A DNA stretch of 64,000 nt from Lachnospiraceae bacterium (GCA_017432565.1 JAFRIW010000003.1:28705-92704); one strand, 5' to 3'. Shown: positions 47,105-56,452, counted from the stretch's first letter. Notes: generated by a model not told the origin, from the sequence alone. Made by a program: numbers and translations.

Positions 47105-49772
47105 TTTTAACAAGACGGCAGAGATCGCCGTTAAGAACATTGACAATGCTGGTGGAGGAAAGGTTTCTCATCCGGAGAATCACATTACGGCTTATCTCTG
47201 TGAGAAACTGTATCACGTCGTAATGGACTATATGCCGCTCAGCTTGTTCTGGAAAAACAATAGGTTTTCTAAGAGAGTCTACATTCTGTATTTACAGTTC
47301 GTGATTCCGCTGCTCTTCACAGACAGCGAGATGTGCATCTATTTCCAGAAAGTGCTCTGCAACATGCACAGTAATCCCGCCACGTGGCAGAGACCCTCGA
47401 AACGGGGAGATTTTAAAAGAATTACTGGTATTGGCTATCTTTATCCCTCAGACACAAATGCACCGTATAACCGTCACGGGAATGTATGCCAGCTGTTCTC
47501 CTACACATACGATACACTTTTTGTCGGAGACAAAAGGTATCCGCAGTCAGTTGTAGATGCAGCCTGTGCTTGCATTGATAACGGCGAGCCGTTGAAGACG
47601 GCATACGAATGCTTTGCACCGCTCTATTATGGCGTTTCAATCCCTCCGTTTGTGGGATTTCTGAATGAAAGCGTATACCCCAAGTACGAATATGACAAGA
47701 TGACCGAGTACTTTTCAGTTTTGTGCCAGCGTTTTGTAGAAGGTCTTGTCTATTATCAGGATGGATGTGTGCACCTTCAGACTCTGGCGGCATTCGTCTT
47801 CGGAACGGAAATGAACCGAGGTTTTTTCACCACGGCCATGCTGCATGCGGAACGTGATGACGAATGGTCAATTCATTCCGCGTTCGTACGCGCTGCATTC
47901 CCATATGTGTACACGCACTATGTCAACAAACGGGAGTCCGTCTACAGGCTGATGCGTCTGACAGAAGACGAGAAGGCTGACTATGACCAGAAGTACTTCT
48001 CTGCCCCGATTAAGCGGCACATGTTCAAGAGGATGCTGGTATCTGTCGATGAATCCAAGGATATTCTCCCACACGGCACCAGTTACACTAAAATGAGATT
48101 CATTGTCAATCGGTATTACGAGAATGAAGTGGCGGCTACGAGAGTGATCCCACAGAATGAAATCATTCAGGCCGGTATTCTCAAGAGTCTGCCTTCCGGA
48201 TCAGCAGAACTGGCCGATTTTAAGCGGCTTATCTACTCAAATGCTCTTCGTCCCTGGCTATCTTCTGTTATGGAAGATAAGGCAAATGAACTCAGACGGC
48301 GTTTTGAAGAAGGAAATGCTGATGAGCTTTCTACAGACAAGAATAAGGTAGTTCTGTACTTCTTCAACAAAGGACGGTACATCACCCGATCAATTGATTA
48401 CTCCCCTCTTGGCACTGGAAAATGGAGAACGGAAATGCAGGTGTATTGCCGGGATTACATCTCTACGTCCATTACGGTCCCACGGATGCAGGTTATCAAC
48501 GCTCTGATCGAATTCATCTGTTTTGTGAAGACCGAGTTCCGAGACTTTTGCACTGCGGACATCAAAACCCCGCATATCAGAATATATCTGCACCGGCTGC
48601 AAATGCAGGGGCTGAGTGCGTCGACGGTTTCTGCCAGAGCGGCTCAGATCCGCGGCTTCATAGACACAATCATCAACAGTCCGGACATCAGTCCCGCCGA
48701 TAAACCTGAAAGCAATGTCGGTAATCCGATACGGTTTTTCGGAGTCAGGCAGCATGCCAAAGAAACGCCGATTATTCCGGATGATATTCTCTGCTTCCTG
48801 GATGCACATATTGGAGAATGCAGTGACAGCACACGGCTGATCTATCTACTTATGAAGCAAACCTGCTGGAGATTTGATGATGTAAGCAATATTAGGACAA
48901 ATGGCATTTATCTGCTGGATTCTATCGGTGAATATGCTGGTGTACGAACAGAGATGCAAAAGACCGAGCGTCAGCGGAGGCGGGATGGATTGGACAAGAT
49001 GGTCGAAGACGTCATCCCAGTCTCGCTGTATGAAGAACTTCAGTCGTATATTGCAGCGACACAGATCATCAGAGACAGATATGAAACGGATTACGTATTC
49101 TTCAGCGTTTATGGAGGTATGCCTCATCAGGTATCCCCAAGTGTTTTCAACCAGGAAGTCCAAGGACTACTGAAAAAGCACGGCATCATCTCTGTTGATG
49201 AGACCTATGACCGGTTTTACAGTCGGCAGTCTCGCACTACAGGCGCAACAATTTTAATTGAGAGTGGCGCACAGCTGAATAGCGTGCAGCAAAAGCTTCA
49301 CCATAAAGATCCATCCACGACTGCCCAGCATTATGCACGTGTCAGAAAGCATCTCCTAGCTGAAAAAGACAGCGAATTCTTCAAGAAAGAGTTTGGATCC
49401 CTGTTTGATCCGGAGAAATTCAGCCGACTTACTGAGGATGAACGACAAGCCCTGTATCGGGACTTCCTGCTGAACCGCCGTGAAGTGGAGTTTGGGATAT
49501 GCACCAGGCTGCCCGGTGACGGGAGTTGTGGCACACTTGGCCAATGGGATTGTCCGTGCTGTCCTAAACTTGTTACTGGCCCGGAATACCTGCCTCGCTG
49601 GCAGGAACTCCTTCAATCCTGTAATGCTATTGTCTCAGAACTGGAGAAGACATACAGAGAAGCTGGTATTCCAGCGGAAGAATTTAAAGAATACCGGGAA
49701 TATGAACAGGAAGTTAGGCGCAGAGACAGTATCTCTGCCGTTGTAGAAAAGATTAATGAGGATAAATCATGA
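47070..49772 (+). CDS. Tyrosine recombinase 2 of the trio, large (TnpB-like)
   Basis: 900 aa, much longer than Tn554 TnpB. The first 450 residues show no motif I know. A core-binding domain follows (ALIEFICFVKTEFRDF and LHRLQMQGLSASTVSARAAQI). The catalytic part has Arg in CWRFDDVSNIR (about residue 601), SRQSRTTGA (a weak HxxR match, about 719), and Tyr in LHHKDPSTTAQHYARV (about 754). The tail has a Cys cluster (CTRLPGDGSCGTLGQWDCPC), perhaps a zinc finger. ATG 47082 is an alternative start with GGAG 6 nt upstream. It overlaps the next gene by ATGA. Confidence 0.85.
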   Translation: MEKKMMMEVTPDFNKTAEIAVKNIDNAGGGKVSHPENHITAYLCEKLYHVVMDYMPLSLFWKNNRFSKRVYILYLQFVIPLLFTDSEMCIYFQKVLCNMHSNPATWQRPSKRGDFKRITGIGYLYPSDTNAPYNRHGNVCQLFSYTYDTLFVGDKRYPQSVVDAACACIDNGEPLKTAYECFAPLYYGVSIPPFVGFLNESVYPKYEYDKMTEYFSVLCQRFVEGLVYYQDGCVHLQTLAAFVFGTEMNRGFFTTAMLHAERDDEWSIHSAFVRAAFPYVYTHYVNKRESVYRLMRLTEDEKADYDQKYFSAPIKRHMFKRMLVSVDESKDILPHGTSYTKMRFIVNRYYENEVAATRVIPQNEIIQAGILKSLPSGSAELADFKRLIYSNALRPWLSSVMEDKANELRRRFEEGNADELSTDKNKVVLYFFNKGRYITRSIDYSPLGTGKWRTEMQVYCRDYISTSITVPRMQVINALIEFICFVKTEFRDFCTADIKTPHIRIYLHRLQMQGLSASTVSARAAQIRGFIDTIINSPDISPADKPESNVGNPIRFFGVRQHAKETPIIPDDILCFLDAHIGECSDSTRLIYLLMKQTCWRFDDVSNIRTNGIYLLDSIGEYAGVRTEMQKTERQRRRDGLDKMVEDVIPVSLYEELQSYIAATQIIRDRYETDYVFFSVYGGMPHQVSPSVFNQEVQGLLKKHGIISVDETYDRFYSRQSRTTGATILIESGAQLNSVQQKLHHKDPSTTAQHYARVRKHLLAEKDSEFFKKEFGSLFDPEKFSRLTEDERQALYRDFLLNRREVEFGICTRLPGDGSCGTLGQWDCPCCPKLVTGPEYLPRWQELLQSCNAIVSELEKTYREAGIPAEEFKEYREYEQEVRRRDSISAVVEKINEDKS

Positions 49773-51289
49773 ATAGAACAGAAGCACTATTACAGAGTCA
49801 GGCCATTCAAGATGATCTGACCAAAATCGGACTGGTAAAGAATGGATACTACGAACACTACACGGATGAAGAACGGGATCGGTACTTGTCAGAGTACAGC
49901 TCGGTTTCCAGGTTCTCTGAAGCCAAATGGTATCTCGATCTGGTGGATTCAGAAATGAACATTGAACGAGGCAAGCGTACCTTTGCCTTCTCCATGCTGA
50001 ACGAGCAGCCTCTCATGCAGGAAGTCTTGAAAGATTGGGCTTTGGATCAGCTGATGGTTGGGCGTAAAGTTGTCGGGGTTAAAGGTTCTATTCACCGACT
50101 TCTCCGTTGTTTGTCTCTGGTGAAGGATCCCAAGGCCATTCATAAGATTGACCGACAGGACATCCTTACCATTCATGACTACTTATTTGATGGGACACGG
50201 AGTCACGCGACGGCATGTGCATCATGGTCCTGTCTCAGGCGCTTTTTCGAGGATCTCGGGTATCGAACTCAGTCAGGCTATATGTCAGGGTATGTGATCC
50301 CTGCTATAAGACCCCATAAAGTGGCAACGAAATACATTCCCGATGACGTGGTGAAGCAGCTGGATGTTCTGTTTATGAAAGAGATTTGCCCTAAGCCCTA
50401 TCGCGGGATCTACTGGGTGCTGAGGGCCTTTCCGAATCGGCTTGAGGAAGTCGTGTCTATGTCCATTGACTGTATTCATCAAATAGACGACAATCGTTAT
50501 CTTATCAGCATCCCGGTTAATAAGACATCTGGTAACAACGGGCGGGCTGTCACTAAGAAATACGAGGTAATTTATGAAGGAATGGGAAAGTTCCTGGTTG
50601 ACCTTCTGCTTGAACAGCAGCAGATGACAAAGGATATCATGCCGGAGGCACGTTTTCTGTTCAGCGGGTATAAGTATGACTTCAATAAAAAGTCAAGAAG
50701 ATATTCGGCTTGTGAAAAGCCCATGATCATCAGTGAATCCATGTGTCAGAATTATTTCTCGAAAGTCGGTGCAAATCACAACATCCGGGATAGAGAGGGA
50801 AATATCTATGTTGTCAGTTCCCACCAGTTCCGCCATAACGGCGTGACGGACCGCCTGCGTTCTTTGATTTTCCGGGAAATTGATGTCATGTACGAAACGG
50901 GGCATCTTAATACGGCGATGATCGAAAGGGCTTACAGCCACTCAGCTGAGAAAGAACGGGAGATCCTGTTCCGTGGGCGTGTAATTACTGCCGATAACAA
51001 GAGGATGTCAATGATTTTACAGAGCCCCTATGCTCAGCCCATCTATAACCTTGGCGTTTGTGCTGACGTTCGTGGATGCAGTAGTAATCGCTCATCATGT
51101 CTGCGGTGCGATTTCCTGGAGCCGGACCCCAGTGCCCTTCCATTTTTTGAACACGAACTGGAAGAATGGACGAAGAAGAAAGCACAGGCCGACAAAATCG
51201 GAAACACGATTTTTGCAGACTTGTGTGCAGACTGGATAGAATCATACACCATTGCGATTAAAAGAATATCGAATCAGGGAGAACAATAA
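49769..51289 (+). CDS. Tyrosine recombinase 3 of the trio
   Basis: 506 aa. The catalytic residues are Arg in RAFPNRLEEVVSM (about residue 224), HxxR in SSHQFRHNGVTDRL (about 352-355), and Tyr in TGHLNTAMIERAYSH (about 388). After the catalytic domain comes a Cys-rich segment (CADVRGCSSNRSSCLRCDF) like that of Tn554-type TnpB proteins, then a helical tail. It is coupled by ATGA to recombinase 2 and by TAATG to the next gene, which argues for equimolar production of one complex. Confidence 0.87.
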   Translation: MNRTEALLQSQAIQDDLTKIGLVKNGYYEHYTDEERDRYLSEYSSVSRFSEAKWYLDLVDSEMNIERGKRTFAFSMLNEQPLMQEVLKDWALDQLMVGRKVVGVKGSIHRLLRCLSLVKDPKAIHKIDRQDILTIHDYLFDGTRSHATACASWSCLRRFFEDLGYRTQSGYMSGYVIPAIRPHKVATKYIPDDVVKQLDVLFMKEICPKPYRGIYWVLRAFPNRLEEVVSMSIDCIHQIDDNRYLISIPVNKTSGNNGRAVTKKYEVIYEGMGKFLVDLLLEQQQMTKDIMPEARFLFSGYKYDFNKKSRRYSACEKPMIISESMCQNYFSKVGANHNIRDREGNIYVVSSHQFRHNGVTDRLRSLIFREIDVMYETGHLNTAMIERAYSHSAEKEREILFRGRVITADNKRMSMILQSPYAQPIYNLGVCADVRGCSSNRSSCLRCDFLEPDPSALPFFEHELEEWTKKKAQADKIGNTIFADLCADWIESYTIAIKRISNQGEQ

Positions 51290-51783
51290 TGAGAAGAATA
51301 CCGACAGATCGTATGAAGGCCATGTATGACCGTAAGAAAAAAGAAACCGTTAAGAAGATAGCCGCCGCCATTGATGATCTGCAGGATGCAGGACAGATGG
51401 TGACGAAAAAGGCATTGATGGATGCTACCGGGTTGGCATCATCGACATTCTCGCAGCCGCATGTAATTGAGCTTCTGAAGCGAAGGCGGGTGTGCCAGTT
51501 TGAAAGCCATGCGCTTGTCACAGAGCAATCAGACCAAGCACGTGATCAGGAAATCCAGCGGCTATTACAAGAAGTGGAAAAGTTGAAAAACCGCAACAGT
51601 CAGCTGGCAGATCAGAATAATTACCTGCGCAACATGATCGAGAGACGGATTGACGAGAATGCTGAATTAAAACGTACTCTTGCTCAGTTGCGTGGACGGT
51701 ATCAGATGTGTCTCGAGCGTATGGATAATGCTGGTATTCTTCCACGTGAAAATATGATTTCGATCGTTCCGAAGGAGAATTGA
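51289..51783 (+). CDS. TnpC/DUF6262-like coiled-coil protein
   Basis: 164 aa. The first third resembles a winged-helix-like segment (VTKKALMDATGLASSTFSQPHVIELLKRR). The rest is a long coiled coil (QEIQRLLQEVEKLKNRNSQL and further heptads to about residue 150). Tn554-family operons end with a small TnpC of this kind, which biases insertion orientation or efficiency. Its start overlaps the recombinase 3 stop by 1 nt and the helicase starts 1 nt after its stop. Confidence 0.8.
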   Translation: MRRIPTDRMKAMYDRKKKETVKKIAAAIDDLQDAGQMVTKKALMDATGLASSTFSQPHVIELLKRRRVCQFESHALVTEQSDQARDQEIQRLLQEVEKLKNRNSQLADQNNYLRNMIERRIDENAELKRTLAQLRGRYQMCLERMDNAGILPRENMISIVPKEN

Positions 51784-51784
51784 C

Positions 51785-53218
51785 ATGTTCACACAAGACC
51801 AACAGCACGCATATGACATCCTCTGCAGCGGTCGAAATTGTTATGTGACAGGGAGTGCTGGTACAGGGAAAACGCATTTGATTCAGCAGTTCATTGCGGA
51901 TCATCGGGATCGCGTGATAGCGTGTGCTTCGACAGGCCTCGCTGCTCAACTGCTTGGTGGTACTACCATCCATAGGCTGTTTAATCTTTCTACAGCACCC
52001 TGCCCACGTCCCGGGAAAAAGCATCTTCGGATACTGGAATGTACTGATACCATAGTTATCGATGAGATTTCCATGGTCCGGATGGATGTGTTTGATTACG
52101 TGTGCGGGATTATCCACAACGAGGAAGAAAAGCAGAAACGGCACATCCAGGTGATAGTTGTTGGAGATTTTTTCCAGCTTCCACCTGTGCTGAAGTCAGA
52201 TGAAAGGAAGGTTTTAGAGTCCTTTTATGGGAGACGTGTTGGATATGCGTATGCCTTTCAGTCAGACAGTTGGGCAGGGATGAGATTTGAACCTGTTATC
52301 CTAAAGGAAGTAGTCAGACAGGAAGACAGCCGCTTTTCAAGTCTTTTGGATCGGATAAAGACAGGAGACTCTACAGCTCTGAATGAAGTCGTATCCATTT
52401 CTGAAAAGCATCCGCCTCATGAGAACGCCGTAAAGATATGCTCCTTGAATAATGACGCAGAAGCTCTGAATCGTAATTGTCTGGATCAGATCCCACAGGA
52501 CGAGCTGCGATATCAGGCTATTGTTACTGGTGATGTACGTCCAGATGAAATACCATGCAGAGAACTGGTAATCAAGCCCGGATGCCGTGTAATGTGTACG
52601 GCAAATCTTTCCGACAGCGTTGTGAATGGGTCATTTGGAACTGTGATCGGTCCACGCATTAATGCCTACGATGGTTGTGAAGAGATTCGTATTCAGTGGG
52701 ACGATGGAGAGAAAATGAATGTTCAGCCAGCGGTCACCACAGTGTACACGTATCTGATGAGAAAAAGGCCGGACGGAAGCGAATACATTGATCGTGTCGT
52801 CTCCGGAACCATAGAACAGTATCCTCTCCGCCTGGCTTATGCAATAACAATACACAAGTCTCAGGGACAGACGTTGGATGCCTGTGCGTTGTACGCATCA
52901 AGTATTTTTGCCCCAGGGCAGATATACGTAGCACTCTCTCGTGTCAGGCGTCTCGACCATTTATCCATCATTGGAGATATCAGTGTAAAGTGTCTGGTCT
53001 CTGAGGATGTCCTTAAGTTTTATGATCAGTTAGAGCTCCAGCTTGAGCAGTCAATGGAAATGGCTGTCAAGCAAAAGTCTGCACCCTCGAAAAGAGGCAG
53101 AAAATCGCAGTGGGACGGATTGGAAACCAAACTGATACGAATTCCGGTCGCAGTTGAGAAAGAATTACTGGAGTACGCACACTATCTGGTTGAACAGAAA
53201 AGACAAGGGATGGCATAA
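51785..53218 (+). CDS. Pif1-family DNA helicase of the element
   Basis: 477 aa superfamily 1B helicase. Walker A GSAGTGKTHLIQQF starts near residue 23, Walker B VIDEISMVRMDVFDYV near 92, GDFFQLPPV near 125, and the Pif1 C-terminal motifs AYAITIHKSQGQTLDACALY near 352 and IYVALSRVRRLDHLSI near 378. A basic tail (KSAPSKRGRKSQW) follows. It is the last gene of the recombinase operon, 1 nt after the TnpC-like gene; the stop codon lies inside the terminator loop. A Pif1 helicase is not part of the Tn554 or recombinase-trio elements I know. It may help strand separation or repair during transposition. Confidence 0.88.
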   Translation: MFTQDQQHAYDILCSGRNCYVTGSAGTGKTHLIQQFIADHRDRVIACASTGLAAQLLGGTTIHRLFNLSTAPCPRPGKKHLRILECTDTIVIDEISMVRMDVFDYVCGIIHNEEEKQKRHIQVIVVGDFFQLPPVLKSDERKVLESFYGRRVGYAYAFQSDSWAGMRFEPVILKEVVRQEDSRFSSLLDRIKTGDSTALNEVVSISEKHPPHENAVKICSLNNDAEALNRNCLDQIPQDELRYQAIVTGDVRPDEIPCRELVIKPGCRVMCTANLSDSVVNGSFGTVIGPRINAYDGCEEIRIQWDDGEKMNVQPAVTTVYTYLMRKRPDGSEYIDRVVSGTIEQYPLRLAYAITIHKSQGQTLDACALYASSIFAPGQIYVALSRVRRLDHLSIIGDISVKCLVSEDVLKFYDQLELQLEQSMEMAVKQKSAPSKRGRKSQWDGLETKLIRIPVAVEKELLEYAHYLVEQKRQGMA

Positions 53219-53234
53219 GCCATCCCCTTTTTTT
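53207..53234 (+). terminator. Rho-independent terminator of the recombinase-helicase operon
   Basis: GGGATGGC-ataa-GCCATCCC with a seven-T tail. The helicase stop codon TAA is the loop. It isolates the downstream tad genes from element transcription. Confidence 0.95.
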
Positions 53235-53353
53235 CTCCGCATTTTCAAAATATCCTTATGTTCATTTCGATAATGTCGAGTACTCGCCATTAAACACCGC
53301 ATAAATAAAGGGCGGATAATGAAGAGCACATTTATAACATAATAAAATTCGAT
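53235..53353. repeat. Right end of the element
   Basis: No gene. It holds a perfect-arm palindrome AATG-t-CGAG-TA-CTCG-c-CATT (53272-53291), a third copy of the repeat core ATAATGAAGAGCA (53316-53328), the terminal arm ACATAATAAAA (53337-53347) and the 6-bp spacer TTCGAT (53348-53353). The layout mirrors the left end: palindrome, repeat, arm. Confidence 0.6.
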
Positions 53354-54228
53354 AGGTGGTCGCCGGCTGTAATCGCGTGGTCAACGAGTCATCGCCGATT
53401 GTGGACGCCCGGCTGGAAAACGGGGCGCGGGTCAATGTCGTGATGGCCCCGGTTGCGCTGAACGGCCCGATTGTCACCATAAGGCGCTTTCCGGACAAGC
53501 CGATCGGGATGAGCGATCTGATCCGGTTCGGTTCTTTATCGGAAGAAATTGCGTCGTTTCTGAAAAAACTGGTCGCGGCCGGCTACAACATTTTCATCAG
53601 CGGGGGCACCGGCTCCGGGAAGACGACTTTTCTGAACGCGCTTTCCGATTTTATTCCGGAGGATGAGCGGATTATTACGATCGAGGACAACGCGGAGCTG
53701 CAGATCCTGCACATTCCGAACCTGGTGCGGCTGGAGGCCCGCAATGCCAATATCGAAGGGTGTGTCCCGATCAGCATCCGGGATCTGATCCGCTCCTCCC
53801 TGCGAATGCGGCCGGACCGGATTATCGTCGGGGAGGTGCGGGGCGCCGAGGCAATTGACATGATTCAGGCGATGAACACCGGACATGACGGCTCCATGTC
53901 TACGGGTCACGCCAACAGTGCAGCGGACATGCTCTCGCGTCTGGAGACGATGATTCTGATGGGCATGGATCTGCCGGTTCCGGCAATCCGGGGTCAGCTG
54001 TCCTCGGGCATTGACCTGATTATTCATCTGGGGCGGCTGCGGGACGGAAGCCGCAAGCTGCTGGAGCTGTCGGAGGTCCGCGGCATGGAGGACGGCCGGA
54101 TCCGGCTGTGCAGTCTGTGCAGCTTTGAAGAGACAGAGGAGAGACATGGGAAAATCTTCGGTACGTGGAAATTTAAGGAAACACTTCAGAATCAGGAAAA
54201 GCTTCTTCGCGCAGGAATCACGCTCTGA
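53354..54228 (+). pseudogene. cpaF: cpaF/tadA pilus ATPase, 3' fragment (catalytic part)
   Basis: About 291 codons continuing the interrupted gene: VVAGCNRVVNESSPIVDARL, Walker A SGGTGSGKTTFLNAL, the Asp box region ITIEDNAELQI, Walker B RMRPDRIIVGEVRGAEAIDM and the His box GHDGSMSTGHANSA. It is a secretion ATPase of the PilB/VirB11 class that powers Flp pilus assembly. An in-frame GTG at 53356 could start a fragment, but no ribosome binding site precedes it. With the 5' fragment the protein would be 407 aa, a normal length. Confidence 0.93.
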
Positions 54229-54931
54229 GCGGGCGGCAATGCTGCTGGAGGCAGCCGCAGCGGTGCTGTTTCTTGCCTTCTTTTTCTATCACACACCGGC
54301 TGCCGCGCTGTTTCTGTCTCCGCTGGCTGTTCCGCTCATGAAGCGGCGCGCCGGAAAACTTGAAAGCAGAAAGAAAGCGGAGATGAGCACACAGTTCAAA
54401 GAAGCCGTCAGCAGTGTGCTGATGGCGCTGCGGGCAGGCTATTCCGCCGAAAATGCTTTCCGCGAGGCCTGCCGCGAGATGGAGTTTCTGTTCGGCGGGG
54501 ACAGCGGTATCTGCAGGGAGCTGTATCGGATTGACCGCGGACTGGACAACCATATTCCGCTGGAGAAGCTGCTGCAGGAATTCGCGGACCGGTGCGGCGT
54601 GGATGAAATCCTGGAATTCGCTGAGGTGTTTTCCATTGCAAAGCGCAGCGGCGGAAACATGAGTGAAATTCTGGCCCGGACCATATCGATGATCCAGAGC
54701 CGGATCGACGTGGAGGCGGAAATCCGGGTCATGCTGAGCGAAAAGGTGCTGGAGCAGCGGATTATGAACGCCGTGCCCTTCCTCATCATTTTCTATATCA
54801 GCGCCAGTTCAAAGGGATTTTTCAATGTTCTTTACGGAAACCTGACGGGCGTGCTCGTCATGAGCGCCTGTCTTGCGGTCTATCTGTTTGCATTCGGCCT
54901 GTCCGAGCGGATTATGGCCATCCGGATTTAG
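54146..54931 (+). CDS. tadB: Type II secretion F-domain protein TadB
   Basis: 261 aa from ATG 54146, which has AGAGGAGA upstream; an in-frame TTG at 54125 is less likely. Two N-terminal hydrophobic stretches are followed by the F domain (QFKEAVSSVLMALRAGYSAENAFREA, about residues 85-200) and C-terminal helices. It is an inner-membrane platform protein of the Tad machine. It overlaps the cpaF end by 83 nt, so it normally depends on cpaF translation and transcription. Confidence 0.88.
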   Translation: MGKSSVRGNLRKHFRIRKSFFAQESRSERAAMLLEAAAAVLFLAFFFYHTPAAALFLSPLAVPLMKRRAGKLESRKKAEMSTQFKEAVSSVLMALRAGYSAENAFREACREMEFLFGGDSGICRELYRIDRGLDNHIPLEKLLQEFADRCGVDEILEFAEVFSIAKRSGGNMSEILARTISMIQSRIDVEAEIRVMLSEKVLEQRIMNAVPFLIIFYISASSKGFFNVLYGNLTGVLVMSACLAVYLFAFGLSERIMAIRI

Positions 54932-54949
54932 CGGCGAAAGGAGGAGGCA

Positions 54950-56452
54950 ATGGATACAGAGTGGATTCCTGCCGTGATCTACGGCTTTGGTCTGATCGGA
55001 TTCGGCGTTCTGCTCGCCGTCTCCCGGCACGAAGAGGTGACGGAGGATCCGGGCGGTGAGGAGGAAAAGCTGCAGGCACTGTTTCTCCCTTTCCGGAGAG
55101 CCGCGCGCTTCCTGAAGAAAAAGAAGCGATACGGGGCAGTGCCAGGCGCCGGCGCCATTCAGAACGACCTGATGCTGCTGGATCCGTCCAAGCAGGTGCG
55201 GCAGCGGGAGCAGCATTATCATCTGGCAAAACTGGGCAATCTTCTGTTTTTTCTTTTTCTCGCACTGCTGTGCGCCTTTCTGTCCTGTGTGAGCACGCTG
55301 ACTGCACAGGTGATTCTGGACGGCCGGAGAATCCTTCGGAGTTCCTACGGCGGGGAGGCCATTGAGCTGACGGCCGACGCACAGATTGAAGGAGAAGAGA
55401 AGGACGCGTCGGCAGGGGTGTATACGCTCAGGGTGGAACCGCGGGAATATACGCAGGAACAGTGCGAAAAGCTGGCAGAGCAGGCTTTTGCAGTATTGGA
55501 GGGAAGAATCGCCGCGGACAATCCGGATTTTGACCATGTGCGCAGCCCGCTGGATCTGCCGGACCGCCTGGAGGGTTTTCCCTTCCGGATCCGGTGGAAG
55601 AGCAGCAGTGAATATCTCGGGACGGATGGCAGCGTGCACACGGAGTCCTTTCAGGAAAATGAGCGTGAACAGGCGGAGCTGACAGCCATTCTGACAGTCG
55701 GAACCTTCCGGAGCGAGAGAAGTTATCTTCTGTGCCTGTATCCGCCGGCGTATACGGAAGAAGAGAAGCGGGAGCGGGCTCTGTCGCAGGAACTGCTGGA
55801 AAAAGAGGCAGCGACGCGGCAGAGCGGCGAGTTTGTCCTGCCGGATCAATTCGGCGGTCTTTCGCTTCGCTGGAAAGAAAAAAAGAGCGACAGCAGTGTG
55901 CTTCTGCTGATCGGCATCGCAGCAGCCGGGTTCTTAAGCTACGCGCTCAGCGATTATGAGCTGCATAAGAAGGTTGAGAACAGAGGGCGCGAAATGAAAA
56001 TTGACTACCCGACCCTGGTCAGCAAGTTTGTGCTGTTCCTGGGCGCGGGCCTCAGCGTGCGGAATGTTTTCCGCAAGCTCGGGGAGGATTATCTGAAACA
56101 GCGCGGGGAAGGAGGTGAGAAGAGATATGTCTATGAAGAGATTCTGCTTGTCTGCCATGAACTGGACAGCGGGATTTCGGAGGCGTCCGCATACGCCCAC
56201 TTCGGGGCGAGGTGCCGCAGCCGGCAGTACACCAAGTTCTGCTCGCTGCTGTCGCAAAATCTGAAGAAGGGCAACGCAGCGCTTCTGACCGCGCTCCAGG
56301 AGGAAGCGGAATCTGCCATGGACGAGCGCAAAAATACAGCCCGCCAGCTGGGGGAGGAGGCGGGGACGAAGCTGCTGTTCCCGATGATCCTGATGCTGGT
56401 GATTACGATGGTGATGATTCTGATTCCGGCTTTTTCCAGTTTTTCTTTTTAA
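54950..56452 (+). CDS. tadC: Type II secretion F-domain protein TadC, with long extracytoplasmic insert
   Basis: 500 aa, larger than usual TadC (about 300). An N-terminal helix, a second helix near residues 93-117, and then a 200-residue Glu/Arg-rich insert between membrane spans are followed by a standard F domain (DYPTLVSKFVLFLGAGLSVRNVFRKL) and a final membrane hairpin. GGAGG precedes ATG 54950. It pairs with TadB as the pilus platform. Confidence 0.85.
   Translation: MDTEWIPAVIYGFGLIGFGVLLAVSRHEEVTEDPGGEEEKLQALFLPFRRAARFLKKKKRYGAVPGAGAIQNDLMLLDPSKQVRQREQHYHLAKLGNLLFFLFLALLCAFLSCVSTLTAQVILDGRRILRSSYGGEAIELTADAQIEGEEKDASAGVYTLRVEPREYTQEQCEKLAEQAFAVLEGRIAADNPDFDHVRSPLDLPDRLEGFPFRIRWKSSSEYLGTDGSVHTESFQENEREQAELTAILTVGTFRSERSYLLCLYPPAYTEEEKRERALSQELLEKEAATRQSGEFVLPDQFGGLSLRWKEKKSDSSVLLLIGIAAAGFLSYALSDYELHKKVENRGREMKIDYPTLVSKFVLFLGAGLSVRNVFRKLGEDYLKQRGEGGEKRYVYEEILLVCHELDSGISEASAYAHFGARCRSRQYTKFCSLLSQNLKKGNAALLTALQEEAESAMDERKNTARQLGEEAGTKLLFPMILMLVITMVMILIPAFSSFSF

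Larger units (their letters stand above)
41851..53353. mobile_element. 11.5-kb tyrosine-recombinase element (Tn554/recombinase-trio-like) inside cpaF
   Basis: The boundaries come from rebuilding cpaF: 5'-GATGTGA-TTCAGC|...|AGGTGGTCGCC reads D-V-I-Q-Q-V-V-A, the expected CpaF sequence. The ends carry imperfect inverted arms, TTATATTCTGT (41851-41861) and ACATAATAAAA (53337-53347, 9 of 11 complementary matches). Six-base spacers flank them, TTCAGC on the left (target) and TTCGAT on the right (probably from the donor). That fits Tn554-type recombination with a 6-bp crossover. No target duplication is evident. The element is more AT-rich than its surroundings. Contents: small ORF, methyltransferase, DUF262-HNH nuclease, small Cys protein, XRE repressor, three recombinases, coiled-coil protein, Pif1 helicase. 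Confidence 0.93.

Noticed and set aside
41851..53353. Classifying the element as a prophage or a conjugative element
   Set aside because: No capsid, tail, portal, terminase, relaxase or type IV secretion genes are present; all long frames are accounted for by recombination, regulation, helicase and the restriction-like cargo.
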